NCBI GenBank assembly: GCA_017527065.1
Contig: JAFXQO010000010.1
Location: 1 to 64,000, forward strand
Direction: 5' to 3'
Length of the DNA stretch: 64,000 nt
Source: Clostridia bacterium
GTDB taxonomy: Bacteria; Bacillota; Clostridia; Christensenellales; Aristaeellaceae
The stretch's first letter is position 1; the number at the start of each line of letters is the position of its first letter. Position numbers and translations under genes: made by a program. Under the pieces are notes generated by a model, which had not been told where the DNA came from, ran no database searches, and was given only the letters and a program-made list of their open reading frames with translations. Shown piece by piece: positions 16,290-26,339 of this stretch.

Positions 16290-16598
16290 ATGTATGCAGT
16301 CATTAAGACGGGTGGTAAGCAGTACCGTGTTCAGCAGGGCGATGTGATCTATGTCGAGAAGCTCGACGCTCAGGAAGGCGACGCCGTGAACTTCGACGTG
16401 CTGATGCTGGGCGACGAAGGCAACGTGACCATCGGCGCGCCCGTTGTCGAGGGCGCCAAGGTCGAAGGCAAGGTCGTCGGCCAGGTCAAGAGCGCGAAGG
16501 TCGTCGTGTTCAAGTACAAGGCCAAGAAAAACGAGCGCAAGAAGCAGGGCCATCGTCAGCCGTATACCAAGGTTGAGATCACCGCTGTTCAGGGCTGA
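16290..16598 (+). CDS. rplU: 50S ribosomal protein L21
   Basis: A 102-residue large-subunit protein that binds 23S rRNA. The sequence is canonical: [18 protein letters not shown] at the start and [19 protein letters not shown] near the end. The ATG at 16290 gives this standard N-terminus; an in-frame start 12 bases upstream would add a non-family extension. It is the first gene of the operon rplU-prp-rpmA. Confidence 0.98.
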   Translation: MYAVIKTGGKQYRVQQGDVIYVEKLDAQEGDAVNFDVLMLGDEGNVTIGAPVVEGAKVEGKVVGQVKSAKVVVFKYKAKKNERKKQGHRQPYTKVEITAVQG

Positions 16599-16600
16599 TC

Positions 16601-16939
16601 ATGATCAGGGTTGCCTTCTTCCGAAAGGAAGGCAGGATCATCGGCGTTGAGTCGGAAGGTCACGCCGGATACGCCGACAGCGGCTATGACATCGTCTGCG
16701 CCGCGGTCTCAGCGCTTCTCATTACCTGCGCAAACGGGCTGGAATCGGTGGTTCGCGCCGCGCCGGCCATCCGTCAGAATGATGAAGCGGGCTATCTGAA
16801 GGCGGAGCTTCCGGATCGCCTCGACGAAGCGCAGCGCCATGACGCGGACATCGTGCTCAGCGTCACGGAGCTGGGACTTCAAGCAATCGCACAGCAATAT
16901 CCCGGCTTTGTCCGGGTATCAACGAAGAACAGGAGGTAG
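16601..16939 (+). CDS. prp: Ribosomal-processing cysteine protease Prp
   Basis: A 112-residue protease that removes the N-terminal extension of ribosomal protein L27 in Firmicutes and relatives. The catalytic His is in ESEGHAGYADSGYDIVCAA (His21) and the Cys follows 12 residues later (Cys33), the spacing typical of Prp (YsxB). It starts 2 bases after rplU stops and ends 6 bases before rpmA, its substrate gene, so all three products are made together. Confidence 0.95.
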   Translation: MIRVAFFRKEGRIIGVESEGHAGYADSGYDIVCAAVSALLITCANGLESVVRAAPAIRQNDEAGYLKAELPDRLDEAQRHDADIVLSVTELGLQAIAQQYPGFVRVSTKNRR

Positions 16940-16945
16940 TGCACC

Positions 16946-17242
16946 ATGATTATCATGAATTTGCAGCTGTTCGCTCATAAAAAAGGTATGGGCAGCTCCC
17001 GCAACGGCCGCGACTCCCATGCCCAGCGCCTGGGCACCAAGCGCGCCGACGGTCAGTTTGTTCTGGCTGGCAATATTCTGGTTCGTCAGCGCGGCACTGT
17101 CATTCATCCCGGCCTGAACGTGGGCATCGGCGATGACGACACGCTGTACGCCAAGATCGACGGCATCGTCAAGTTCGAGCGTAAGGACAAGAAGCGCAAG
17201 CAGGTCAGCATTTATCCGAAGCCTGAGGTTGCCGCGGACTGA
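16946..17242 (+). CDS. rpmA: 50S ribosomal protein L27 with cleavable N-terminus
   Basis: A 98-residue large-subunit protein whose mature N-terminus reaches the peptidyl transferase centre. The precursor begins [24 protein letters not shown]; the LQLF extension is the recognised Prp cleavage motif, so the mature protein should start at Ala10. An AGGAGGT site precedes the ATG at 16946. The extension and the protease next door match the known Firmicutes processing system. In most genomes obg follows; here a DNA glycosylase does. Confidence 0.97.
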   Translation: MIIMNLQLFAHKKGMGSSRNGRDSHAQRLGTKRADGQFVLAGNILVRQRGTVIHPGLNVGIGDDDTLYAKIDGIVKFERKDKKRKQVSIYPKPEVAAD

Positions 17243-17260
17243 TCCATTGCATCGAATCGA

Positions 17261-17291
17261 CCCGCCTGGATTCGTTTCCGGGCGGGTTTTC
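17261..17291 (+). terminator. Intrinsic terminator after rpmA
   Basis: A 10-bp stem (CCCGCCTGGA / TCCGGGCGGG, one G-U pair) with a short loop and then TTTTCT. It separates the ribosomal operon from the glycosylase. Confidence 0.85.
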
Positions 17292-17315
17292 TGCGCAATA
17301 CAGAGGGGAAAAACC

Positions 17316-18200
17316 ATGATGATAGAGAGACTGTCAGAAACCAGCGCGCGTTTTTCAGGCGTCCCTTTCGACCCACGGCTGACGCTCCTGGACAGCGCGC
17401 AGGTTTTCCACTGGCGGGAGGAGAACGGCGTGTTTGCGGGCGTTTCGGGCGGACACGAAGCGCGGCTGATCCCCGAGGCGAACGGCTTCCTCCTGGAAGG
17501 CTGCGCGCCGGGCGAGGAGGCGTACTGGACGCGCTATTTTGACCTCGAGCGCGACTACGCCGCGCTGCGGACGGCCGTGGCGGCCTGTCCCATGGCGCTG
17601 GAAGCGCTTGAACGGCTGCCGGGACTGCGCGTGCTGCGGCAGCCGCCCTGGGAGGCGCTGGTGGCCTTCATCATCTCGGCCAACAACAACGTGGGCCGCA
17701 TCCGGAAGATCGTGCGCGCGCTGATCGACGGACTGGGCGAGGACGGCGCGTTTCCGACGCCCGCCGCGCTGGCCGGGGCGAGGGAGGAGGCGCTGCGCGC
17801 GCTGGGCTGCGGCTACCGTGCGCTGTTTCTCATTCGGACGGCGGGCATGGTGGCGGATGGCTTCGCCCTGGACGCTGTCGCCGCGCTGAACTACGGCGAA
17901 GCCCACGCGCGGCTTTTGCGCCTGCCCGGCGTGGGCGATAAGGTGGCCGACTGCGTGCAGCTCTTTGGCATGGGACACGGGGAAGCCTTTCCGGTGGACG
18001 TTTGGATTGAGCGCGCCGTGAAAGGCTGGATCGCTCCGGAGGCGAAGACCAAGCGGGACATCCGCCGGGCGGCGCGCAGTCTGTTCGGCGAAAACGCCGG
18101 GCTGATCCAGCAGAGCCTGTTCCACTGCGCGCGGATGGGGCTGATTTCGCTGGACGATCCGCAAATCCATCTTTCTTATAAGCGGGGCGGCGCAACCTGA
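17316..18200 (+). CDS. ogg: OGG1-like 8-oxoguanine DNA glycosylase
   Basis: A 294-residue base-excision repair glycosylase/AP lyase for oxidised guanine. The C-terminal part is a helix-hairpin-helix-GPD domain: LLRLPGVGDKVADCVQLF carries the catalytic Lys, and EAFPVDVWIER carries the activating Asp, as in OGG1 (PGVGTKVADC, VPVDVH). The N-terminal half (QVFHWREENGVFAGV) is the OGG_N domain. The start at 17316 follows CAGAGGGGA. The upstream frame overlapping rpmA is not coding. A small 7-bp hairpin overlaps the stop codon. Confidence 0.92.
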   Translation: MMIERLSETSARFSGVPFDPRLTLLDSAQVFHWREENGVFAGVSGGHEARLIPEANGFLLEGCAPGEEAYWTRYFDLERDYAALRTAVAACPMALEALERLPGLRVLRQPPWEALVAFIISANNNVGRIRKIVRALIDGLGEDGAFPTPAALAGAREEALRALGCGYRALFLIRTAGMVADGFALDAVAALNYGEAHARLLRLPGVGDKVADCVQLFGMGHGEAFPVDVWIERAVKGWIAPEAKTKRDIRRAARSLFGENAGLIQQSLFHCARMGLISLDDPQIHLSYKRGGAT

Positions 18201-18335
18201 CGTTGCGCAATTTCCTGAAAGTGCGCATATGAGTTGGTGGAAACGGCGGTGCCCTTCTGTTAATCTATACTTGCGACGCGGCGCAAAAGACATGTGTCAG
18301 GAGAGAGCAGTGTACGGTTTAAAGGAGGGGCATCT

Positions 18336-19004
18336 ATGAGTTTTGGGAAGAATCTTCAGTATTTCCGCCAGCTGAGCGCCAACCTGACCCAGGAGGCCCT
18401 GGCGGAGCGTTTAAACGTCAGCCGCCAGACGATCTCCAAGTGGGAAATGGACGCGGCCAATCCGGAAATGGACAAGGCGCTGGAGCTGTGCAAAGTGTTT
18501 AACTGCTCCCTGGATAACCTTTTCAGGGACGAGATGGATAAGCGCGGCAGCGCCTACTCGGATCTTCGCGTGGAAGACGTTCCGGGATTCCGCTATGTCG
18601 AGCATACAGTCGTGAGCGTGAACCCCGAAGGCGACGCGCTGGACAGGGTGTTCGGATACGCGAAAGCGAACGGCGTCGAGAACCCCAGGGTCGTCGGGTG
18701 GGATTTCCCCAATCTGTCGGTCGAGCAGGTCAACGTGTTCAAGATGCACGGATACACGGCGGCGTGGATACTGCCCGAAGGACTCGCGCCCGAAGGGCTG
18801 GAAATCAAGGAGCAGCCCCGGCACAAATACGCCGCGATCCATATCGACAGGCCGTTTGACAATCCCTTTGTCACGATCCCCGGCGCGTATCAAACCCTGG
18901 GGGACTATATGAGGACGAACGGCCTGAAGCATGTTGAGACCGGCGTGATCCCCTGCTTTGAGACAGCCGGCGACAGCATGGATATCTATCTGGCCTGCGA
19001 ATAA
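18336..19004 (+). CDS. XRE-family regulator with effector-binding domain
   Basis: A 222-residue transcription regulator. Residues 1-60 are a Cro/CI helix-turn-helix (LTQEALAERLNVSRQTISKWE). The remaining ~150 residues, including EDVPGFRYVEHTVVSV and a terminal DSMDIYLAC, resemble a GyrI-like/SOUL effector-binding domain that senses small hydrophobic ligands. The start is supported by an AAAGGAGGGG site; the frame extends upstream but without domain content. It is a single-gene unit closed by a strong terminator. The target and ligand are unknown. Confidence 0.85.
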   Translation: MSFGKNLQYFRQLSANLTQEALAERLNVSRQTISKWEMDAANPEMDKALELCKVFNCSLDNLFRDEMDKRGSAYSDLRVEDVPGFRYVEHTVVSVNPEGDALDRVFGYAKANGVENPRVVGWDFPNLSVEQVNVFKMHGYTAAWILPEGLAPEGLEIKEQPRHKYAAIHIDRPFDNPFVTIPGAYQTLGDYMRTNGLKHVETGVIPCFETAGDSMDIYLACE

Positions 19005-19032
19005 AAGAAAAGAGAGCGGTCTGACGATTCAA

Positions 19033-19071
19033 CCGGAGGCGCGCATAGGCTCGACGCCTCCGGCTATTTTT
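19033..19071 (+). terminator. Intrinsic terminator
   Basis: A perfect 9-bp stem (CCGGAGGCG / CGCCTCCGG) with a 13-base loop, followed by CTATTTTTA. Confidence 0.85.
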
Positions 19072-19234
19072 ATCTGACAGTAAAAAGTTGGAAAAGTATT
19101 GCGCACAGCGGGGCCGGATGACGCAAAACACAAGGAAAACGGAGCTATCAGGAGGGAAAAAGAGGATACTGGCGAATATATGAAGAAAACAATGCCAGAT
19201 GCAGGAAATGGCGGAAATTCGTCCCGGACAGGAT

Positions 19235-19266
19235 TTGCACTCGGTACCCAATTCGGCTAATATAAT
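19235..19266 (+). promoter_or_regulatory. groESL promoter
   Basis: TTGCAC at 19235-19240. The -10 is either TAATAT (19258-19263, 17-base spacer) or the overlapping TATAAT (19261-19266, 20-base spacer). The CIRCE element begins 11 bases downstream. Confidence 0.65.
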
Positions 19267-19277
19267 GGCCGTAGCGA

Positions 19278-19304
19278 TTAGCACTCAATCCTACTGAGTG
19301 CTAA
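19278..19304. promoter_or_regulatory. CIRCE operator (HrcA binding site)
   Basis: A perfect TTAGCACTC-N9-GAGTGCTAA inverted repeat between the promoter and groES, the canonical CIRCE element. HrcA repression relieved by heat is expected. Confidence 0.97.
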
Positions 19305-19339
19305 CAATCTGAAAAACACATCCGAAGGAGGATCTCATT

Positions 19340-19624
19340 ATGAAAATCAAGCCTTTGGGCGATCGCGTTGTCATCAAGAACGTGGAAGCCGAGGAAACCA
19401 CCAAGAGCGGCCTGCTGCTCACCAACGCCTCTAAGGAAAAGCCCCAGATGGCCGAAGTGCTGGCCGTGGGCCCCGGCGGCAACGTGGACGGCAAGGACAT
19501 CGTCATGAACGTGGAAGTGGGCCAGAAGGTCATCTACTCCAAGTACGCCGGCACCGAAGTGAAGCTGGAAGGCGAGGAGTACATCCTCGTTCGCCAGAGC
19601 GACATCCTCGCGATCGTCGAATAA
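19340..19624 (+). CDS. groES: Co-chaperonin GroES
   Basis: A 94-residue co-chaperonin that caps the GroEL chamber. The sequence is canonical: MKIKPLGDRVVIKNVEAEE at the start, a mobile loop with TKSGLLLTNASKEKPQ, then AEVLAVGPGG and a YILVRQSDILAIVE end. A GAAGGAGGA site precedes the ATG. It is the first gene of the CIRCE-controlled groESL operon. Confidence 0.98.
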   Translation: MKIKPLGDRVVIKNVEAEETTKSGLLLTNASKEKPQMAEVLAVGPGGNVDGKDIVMNVEVGQKVIYSKYAGTEVKLEGEEYILVRQSDILAIVE

Positions 19625-19655
19625 AGATTTCTTTCGCATTTATATCAGGAGGTAA

Positions 19656-21293
<1,638 letters not shown>

Positions 21294-21311
21294 TCGCCAA
21301 AAAAACGATTT

Positions 21312-21341
21312 CCCCCGCGCTTCAAAAGCGCGGGGGCTTTT
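21312..21341. terminator. Intrinsic terminator after groEL
   Basis: A perfect 11-bp stem (CCCCCGCGCTT / AAGCGCGGGGG), 3-base loop, then CTTTT. It can also serve the convergent lipid kinase gene. Confidence 0.88.
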
Positions 21342-21345
21342 CATA

Positions 21346-22209
21346 TTATGCCATGATCTGCAGCGCGCCGGGCAGCAGCTCGTATTCGGCCGCGTCCATT
21401 TCCCTCAGTTCGCCGTCCATGTTGATCGTCATGCCGGGGCAGCGGATGGTGAGCGCCTTGCAGCGCGCCTCGTGCGCGATGGGCAAATCGGCATGCTTTC
21501 CTTTGATGAACTTGCCGAGGAACTTCAGGATGCCGAGGCGGCTGAGCTTGTCGACGTAAATCACGTCGAACAGGCCGTCGTCGATCTCGGCGTGGGGGAC
21601 GGGCATCATGCCGCCGCCGAAATACCGGCCGTTGCCCACGGAGATGATCGTCACGCTGCGCTTCTCGGTTTTGCCGTTCATCGTCAGCTCGATATCCAGC
21701 GGCCTGAACAGCCGCAGCGCCGTGAGCAGGCCCAGCATGTAGGGCAGCAGGTTCTTGCCGATTTTCTTGAAGCGCACGGTCTGGCGCAGCACCTCCACAT
21801 CGAAGCCGCTGCCGGACACGTTCATGAAGTAGTGCTCGTTCACGCGGCCCACGTCAATGGCGCGGGGCTTGCCGTCCAGCTGGACGCGCAGCGCCTCGAT
21901 GGGATCCTTCGGCAGGCTCAGCGTGCGCACGAAGTCGTTGCCCGTGCCGCAGGGCACGAAGTAGAGCGTCATGAAACGCCCGGCCAGGCCGTTGACGATC
22001 TCGAAGATGGTGCCGTCGCCGCCCAGGCACACGATGCCGTCCATATTCTCCCGCACGGCCATGCCGGCCAGCTCGGCGGCGTGGCCGGGGCGTTTTGTCT
22101 CCTCGCAGCGGTAGCTCAGGCCGCGCTTGTCGAGCAAGGCGCGAACGCCCGGAAGTGTCGCAGCGCCCGCGCCGCTGCCGGACGTGGGGTTTGAAATGAC
22201 GAGAAGCAT
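21346..22209 (-). CDS. Diacylglycerol/lipid kinase family protein (DagK/YegS type)
   Basis: A 287-residue soluble lipid kinase. LLVISNPTSGSGAG at the N-terminus, GIVCLGGDGTIFEIVNGL (the GGDGT motif that binds ATP) and FVPCGTGNDFVR are all present, followed by the C-terminal beta-sandwich (NVSGSGFDVEVL, ISVGNGRYFGGGM, NMDGE). Gram-positive members phosphorylate diacylglycerol during lipid recycling. The start at 22209 was chosen because it begins with the first strand and has an AGGTGGG site; it is the gene furthest downstream of the minus strand here. Confidence 0.9.
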   Translation of the reverse strand: MLLVISNPTSGSGAGAATLPGVRALLDKRGLSYRCEETKRPGHAAELAGMAVRENMDGIVCLGGDGTIFEIVNGLAGRFMTLYFVPCGTGNDFVRTLSLPKDPIEALRVQLDGKPRAIDVGRVNEHYFMNVSGSGFDVEVLRQTVRFKKIGKNLLPYMLGLLTALRLFRPLDIELTMNGKTEKRSVTIISVGNGRYFGGGMMPVPHAEIDDGLFDVIYVDKLSRLGILKFLGKFIKGKHADLPIAHEARCKALTIRCPGMTINMDGELREMDAAEYELLPGALQIMA

Positions 22210-22356
22210 GGAACCCACCTCTGAATCCTTTGTAATAATTGTCATTATAATTGATTATGACGCTTTTGAACAGGGGGAAATGCAAAAATCAAGCAAATCG
22301 ACGCGAAAAATCCGCATTTGCCGCGAATATGGGCCGCCGATATAACGCGAATGACG

Positions 22357-22385
22357 TTGACAAGTCAAAACGATGGGCATAGAAT
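22357..22385 (+). promoter_or_regulatory. Promoter of butyrate kinase
   Basis: TTGACA at 22357-22362, a 17-base spacer and TAGAAT at 22380-22385, 41 bases before the ATG. Confidence 0.75.
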
Positions 22386-22426
22386 GACTCCATGAATCAC
22401 TTCAGCCCTGTTTCGGAGGTTACGCT

Positions 22427-23545
22427 ATGGAAGGCGCGGCAAAAGCCCTGAAAATCCTTGTCATCAATCCCGGTTCCACCTCGACGAAAATCAGCCTCTT
22501 TGAAAACGAAAAGCCCCTTTTTGAAAAGAGCATCTTTCACGACGCGCCGGTGCTTTTGAGCTATCCGAACGTCAACGATCAGATTCCCTTCCGCTATCAG
22601 GTCATCGTGGACATGCTGCGCGGGTACGGCGTGGCCCCGGAGGACATCGACGTGTTTGTCGGGCGGGGCGGCAGCGCCTGCACGCAGCTCTCCGGCGTGA
22701 CGGAGATCGACGAAAAGCTGTACGGCGACACGGTGAAGGGCGTGGGCGGCAGCGAACATCCGGCCAAGCTGGGCGTCATGCTGGCGTGGGAATTCGGCCG
22801 GCGCTACGGCCGCGGCGCTTATACGCTGAATCCCACGAATGTGGACGAGCTGTGCGACTACGCGCGCCTGACCGGCATCCGGGGGGTGTACCGCGCCGCC
22901 CAGTCCCACGTGCTGAACCAGAAGGCCACGGCGGACGCGCACGCCCGGAAGATGGGCCGGCGCTACGAGGACTGCAACTTCATCGTGTGCCACATCGACG
23001 GCGGCATTACCGTCAACGCCCACGACCACGGCCGCATGGTGGACGGAAACGTCGGCGCGGGCGGCGACGGCAGCTATACGCCCACGCGCATCGGCAGCGT
23101 GCCCGTGCTGGCCCTGCTGGACTACCTGGAGTCACATTCCCTGGAGGAAGCGCGCCTGATGTGCTCCCGCGCGGGCGGCTTCGTGAGCTTTTTCGGCACG
23201 GCCGATTCGGACGCCATCCACAAGCGCCTCGAGGAGGGCGACGAGGCCGCGCGCCTCGTGTGGAACACCATGATCTACCAGATCTGCAAGCAGGTCGGCG
23301 CGATGAGCGCCGTGTTGCGCGGCCAGGTGGACGGCATCCTGCTGACCGGCGGCCTGGTGCGCTTCAGCGACATCGTGGAGGGCGTGCGCGAGCGCTGCGG
23401 CTGGATCGCCCCGATCACGGTGTATCCCGGCGAAATGGAGCAGGAAGCCCTGGCAATTTCGGTGCTGCGGGCGCTGCGGGGTGAAGCGCCGATACTGCGC
23501 TATACCGGAAAGCCCGTCTGGCAGGGCTTCGACGCCCTGAAATAA
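22427..23545 (+). CDS. buk: Butyrate kinase
   Basis: A 372-residue acetokinase-family enzyme that interconverts butyryl phosphate and butyrate with ATP formation. VINPGSTSTKISLFENE at the N-terminus is the phosphate-1 loop, VGRGGSACTQLSG and HIDGGITVNAHDHGRMVD are signature blocks, and ILLTGGLV is near the C-terminus. It might act on branched acids as well. No phosphotransbutyrylase lies alongside, although ptb and buk are usually adjacent. A CGGAGGT site and a strong promoter precede it; a small gene follows 27 bases later. Confidence 0.92.
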   Translation: MEGAAKALKILVINPGSTSTKISLFENEKPLFEKSIFHDAPVLLSYPNVNDQIPFRYQVIVDMLRGYGVAPEDIDVFVGRGGSACTQLSGVTEIDEKLYGDTVKGVGGSEHPAKLGVMLAWEFGRRYGRGAYTLNPTNVDELCDYARLTGIRGVYRAAQSHVLNQKATADAHARKMGRRYEDCNFIVCHIDGGITVNAHDHGRMVDGNVGAGGDGSYTPTRIGSVPVLALLDYLESHSLEEARLMCSRAGGFVSFFGTADSDAIHKRLEEGDEAARLVWNTMIYQICKQVGAMSAVLRGQVDGILLTGGLVRFSDIVEGVRERCGWIAPITVYPGEMEQEALAISVLRALRGEAPILRYTGKPVWQGFDALK

Positions 23546-23572
23546 CGCGTCCCGCGGGAGGAGATGAGGACA

Positions 23573-23794
23573 ATGCCGCTTTTTCACAGGAAGACGCCCG
23601 CGCCCGCCTACGACTCGGCCCGCCAGCAGCCCGCCGTGCGCCGGAGCATCTGCAACGGCGAGATGACGGTCGGCTTTATCGACAGGGAAACGGGAAAATT
23701 CACCGACCACATGAAAGTGGACGGCGAAAAGGGCCTGGCCGAGTTCTGCCAGGCCATCGGCGTCCGTCCGGAGGACGTTCGCACGATCTATTGA
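23573..23794 (+). CDS. Small conserved-looking protein of unknown function
   Basis: A 73-residue basic-to-acidic soluble protein: MPLFHRKTPAPAYD, then CNGEMTVGFIDRETGKFTDHM and a C-terminal FCQAIGVRPEDVRTIY. The codon use matches its neighbours and a GGAGGAG site lies just upstream, so it is probably real and co-transcribed with butyrate kinase. An ATG 9 bases upstream is possible but too close to the ribosome binding site. I do not recognise the family. Confidence 0.6.
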   Translation: MPLFHRKTPAPAYDSARQQPAVRRSICNGEMTVGFIDRETGKFTDHMKVDGEKGLAEFCQAIGVRPEDVRTIY

Positions 23795-23811
23795 CGATCA
23801 TCAACGAAAAT

Positions 23812-23846
23812 ACCGAGCCGCCGGGCGTCGTCCGGCGGCTCGGTTT
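23812..23846. terminator. Bidirectional terminator
   Basis: A perfect 13-bp stem (ACCGAGCCGCCGG / CCGGCGGCTCGGT) with a 7-base loop and a short TTT, between the convergent small gene and the GH3 gene. Confidence 0.8.
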
Positions 23847-23864
23847 GCGTATGAACGGGGGGTT

Positions 23865-26315
23865 TTACTCGGCCTGTTCGCGCAGCAGCAGGGCCAGGTC
23901 GATCAGGCGGGCCGCGCATTTCTCCAGATGGGCGCGGGTGAGGGGATAGCGCGCCTCGCCGTTGTTCAGGGCGTTCATGAGGTCGGCGTGGTCGACGGGG
24001 CTGCCGGGCATGAACACGTCGTTGCCCGCCTTGATCGTGCCGGAGGCGCAGGCGGCGGGATACTTATGCGCCGCGCCGGCCATGAACGCCACGACCCAGT
24101 CGGTCATCACGAGGCCGTCGAAACCCCACTCGCCACGCAGCGCGGTCTCCACGAGGTCTTCACGGTGGGAGGTGTGCTCGCCGTTGAGCAGGTTGTAGGA
24201 GGTCATGACGGCGCGCGGGTCGCCGTTCTCGACGGCGATCCGGAAGCCGCGCAGGTAGATTTCACGCAGCGTCCGCTCGCTCATGACGCTGTTGTTGCGC
24301 AGCCGGTTGGTCTCCTGGTTGTTGCAGGCGTAGTGCTTGATGGTCACGCCGCGGCCGGGATGGCTCTGCACGCCGTCGGTGATGGCCGCCGCCGCACGGC
24401 CGCTGACGAGCGGGTCTTCGCTGTAGTATTCAAAATTGCGGCCGCAGAGCGGGCTGCGATGGATGTTCAGCGCGGGGGCGAGCCACAGGTGCACGCCGAA
24501 GCGCTCCATCTCTTCGCCTACGATATCGCCGCAGGCGCGGCAGACCTCGGGATTCCAGCTCTGCGCCAGCGCTGTGCCCACGGGAATGGCGGTGCAGTAC
24601 TGATCGTGAATGACGCCGTGGCGTTCGGCCTTGACATCGTTCAGGTGCATCGTGTTGACCATTTCATCGGGCAGGAAGTCCTTGACCAGCTCGAACAGGC
24701 TGGGCTGTATGGAGTAGCGGCCCTGTTCGTCCTCGCCGTACTGCCTGTCCAGGCGCAGGCCCGCGGGCCCGTCGGCCATGACGAGGGAGGGGATGCCCTT
24801 GTCAGGATAGCGCGAGCAGCTGTCTCCCGCCGCGCCCATCACCTGCATGCCGGCACTGCCGACGAAGCTGTCGCTGCCGGTCTCGCGGTAGTCGCCCACG
24901 CAGAGGTAGGCAAGTTCCTCGTCCGTGAGGCCTGCGGCGATGGCCTTGGCTTCCTCACTGATTTCGGGCGCGCCGGGCAGGGGCGCGGGGTCAAAGGCGT
25001 CGGTATCCAGGGAAAGCACGGGCAGGCCCTCCGGCAGCGGCGCGCAGGGAACGGCCTCGGGCTTCCAATCGACGAAGTCGGGTTCGCCGCCGATGTGGCT
25101 GAGCTGGCGGGCGATCACGGTCTTGCCGATCTCGATCGCGCCCACGACGGTTGTGTCGCGGCTGCTTACGCCCAGGCGCAGCGCGTATTGGCCCGCCTCG
25201 AGGATCTCGCAGGCGGTTTCATTGTCGAAGGAGGCGATGTCGCGCAGGTCGAAGCCAAGGAGCACGTTTTCGCTCTCGCCGGGCAGAAGCTCGTCGGTTT
25301 TTTCAAACGCCGCCAGCGTCTGGAAGGGCTGATCCAGCTTGCCCTGCGGCACAGAGACATACAGCTGGGCGACCTCGCGGCCGGGCCTTCGGCCCGTGTT
25401 TGTGACCGTTGCTTCGACGGACACGAACGAGCTGTCCAGCTCGATCCGGTTCACCGCGAGTTCAAAGGTGGTGTAGCCCAGGCCGTAGCCGAAGGGGAAG
25501 AGGGGCGTCTTGCCGACGCTGTCGAAATAGCGGTAGCCCACGTAGACGCCCTCGCGGTAGCGGGTCTCGTCCATTTCGGCGAAGTCGCCGATATGGCAGT
25601 AATCCGCCCACGCGGCCCAGGTGGAGGCCAGCTTGCCGGAGGGATACGCCTTGCCCAGGAGCACGTCCGCGAAGGAATCGCCGATGGTCATGCCCAGCTG
25701 GGATACGAGCAGTATGTTGTCCACTTTGTCCGCCACGGGCGTGAGGTCGACCGGACCGCCCACGTTGAGCGCCAGCAGGAAACGGGGATATTTGGCCTGC
25801 AGGCTCAGGATGTCGCGGATCTCGGTGGGCGTGAGCTCGAAATCGCCGGGCACGGCGTGGCGGTCGTCGCCTTCGCCGCACACGCGGGAGAGCACGTACA
25901 CCGCCGCGTCGCCCTCGCCGTCCAGCGGGAGGTCGTAGTCCGGCTCGGGCATGACCGCGCCCAGCGCCAGCATGAAGCCGTCAGGATCGCCCGCGGCGAT
26001 GCGCGCCTTGATCCCGGCGGTGAACGCGGCGCGGGCTTTCTGCCAGACCGCGTCGTAGGCGTCCAGCCAGGCGTCGGTGGTGATGGTGAAGCCGGCGGCT
26101 CTGAGGCCCTGCTCTATGGTGGTGAACGCGCGCACGTTGACGTCGCCGGAGCCGGTGCCACCCTTGAGCGTGCGGCGCGCGCCGCTGCCGTAGAGCGCGA
26201 GTCTGCCCGGCGCTTTTAGCGGGAACGCGCCGTTGGTTTTGAGCAGCACCATGCACTCCGGCGCGAGCGCGCGGATGCGGGCGATGTGTTCCTTTTCGTA
26301 GGGATACAGATTCAT
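23865..26315 (-). CDS. Glycoside hydrolase family 3 enzyme with permuted domain order
   Basis: An 816-residue beta-glucosidase-type enzyme for beta-linked glycosides. The domains run in reverse order: the alpha/beta-sandwich domain comes first (VLLKTNGAFPLKAPGRLALYGSG at about 23-45, with the later LLVSQLGMTIGDSFADVLLG region), then a fibronectin-III-like stretch (FPFGYGLGYTTFEL, then GRRPGREVAQLYVSVP), and the (beta/alpha)8 domain with the active site last (GPAGLRLDRQ, TIKHYACNNQE, GLVMTDWV with the nucleophile Asp). No signal peptide, so it acts on imported oligosaccharides. It is 24 bases downstream of an epimerase-like gene and shares its promoter. Confidence 0.92.
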   Translation of the reverse strand: MNLYPYEKEHIARIRALAPECMVLLKTNGAFPLKAPGRLALYGSGARRTLKGGTGSGDVNVRAFTTIEQGLRAAGFTITTDAWLDAYDAVWQKARAAFTAGIKARIAAGDPDGFMLALGAVMPEPDYDLPLDGEGDAAVYVLSRVCGEGDDRHAVPGDFELTPTEIRDILSLQAKYPRFLLALNVGGPVDLTPVADKVDNILLVSQLGMTIGDSFADVLLGKAYPSGKLASTWAAWADYCHIGDFAEMDETRYREGVYVGYRYFDSVGKTPLFPFGYGLGYTTFELAVNRIELDSSFVSVEATVTNTGRRPGREVAQLYVSVPQGKLDQPFQTLAAFEKTDELLPGESENVLLGFDLRDIASFDNETACEILEAGQYALRLGVSSRDTTVVGAIEIGKTVIARQLSHIGGEPDFVDWKPEAVPCAPLPEGLPVLSLDTDAFDPAPLPGAPEISEEAKAIAAGLTDEELAYLCVGDYRETGSDSFVGSAGMQVMGAAGDSCSRYPDKGIPSLVMADGPAGLRLDRQYGEDEQGRYSIQPSLFELVKDFLPDEMVNTMHLNDVKAERHGVIHDQYCTAIPVGTALAQSWNPEVCRACGDIVGEEMERFGVHLWLAPALNIHRSPLCGRNFEYYSEDPLVSGRAAAAITDGVQSHPGRGVTIKHYACNNQETNRLRNNSVMSERTLREIYLRGFRIAVENGDPRAVMTSYNLLNGEHTSHREDLVETALRGEWGFDGLVMTDWVVAFMAGAAHKYPAACASGTIKAGNDVFMPGSPVDHADLMNALNNGEARYPLTRAHLEKCAARLIDLALLLREQAE

Positions 26316-26339
26316 GATGATTCCGACCTCCTGTTTGTT

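Noticed and set aside
23928-26219. Long plus-strand frame opposite the GH3 gene
   Set aside because: Antisense to a complete GH3 enzyme with active-site motifs; no recognisable domain.
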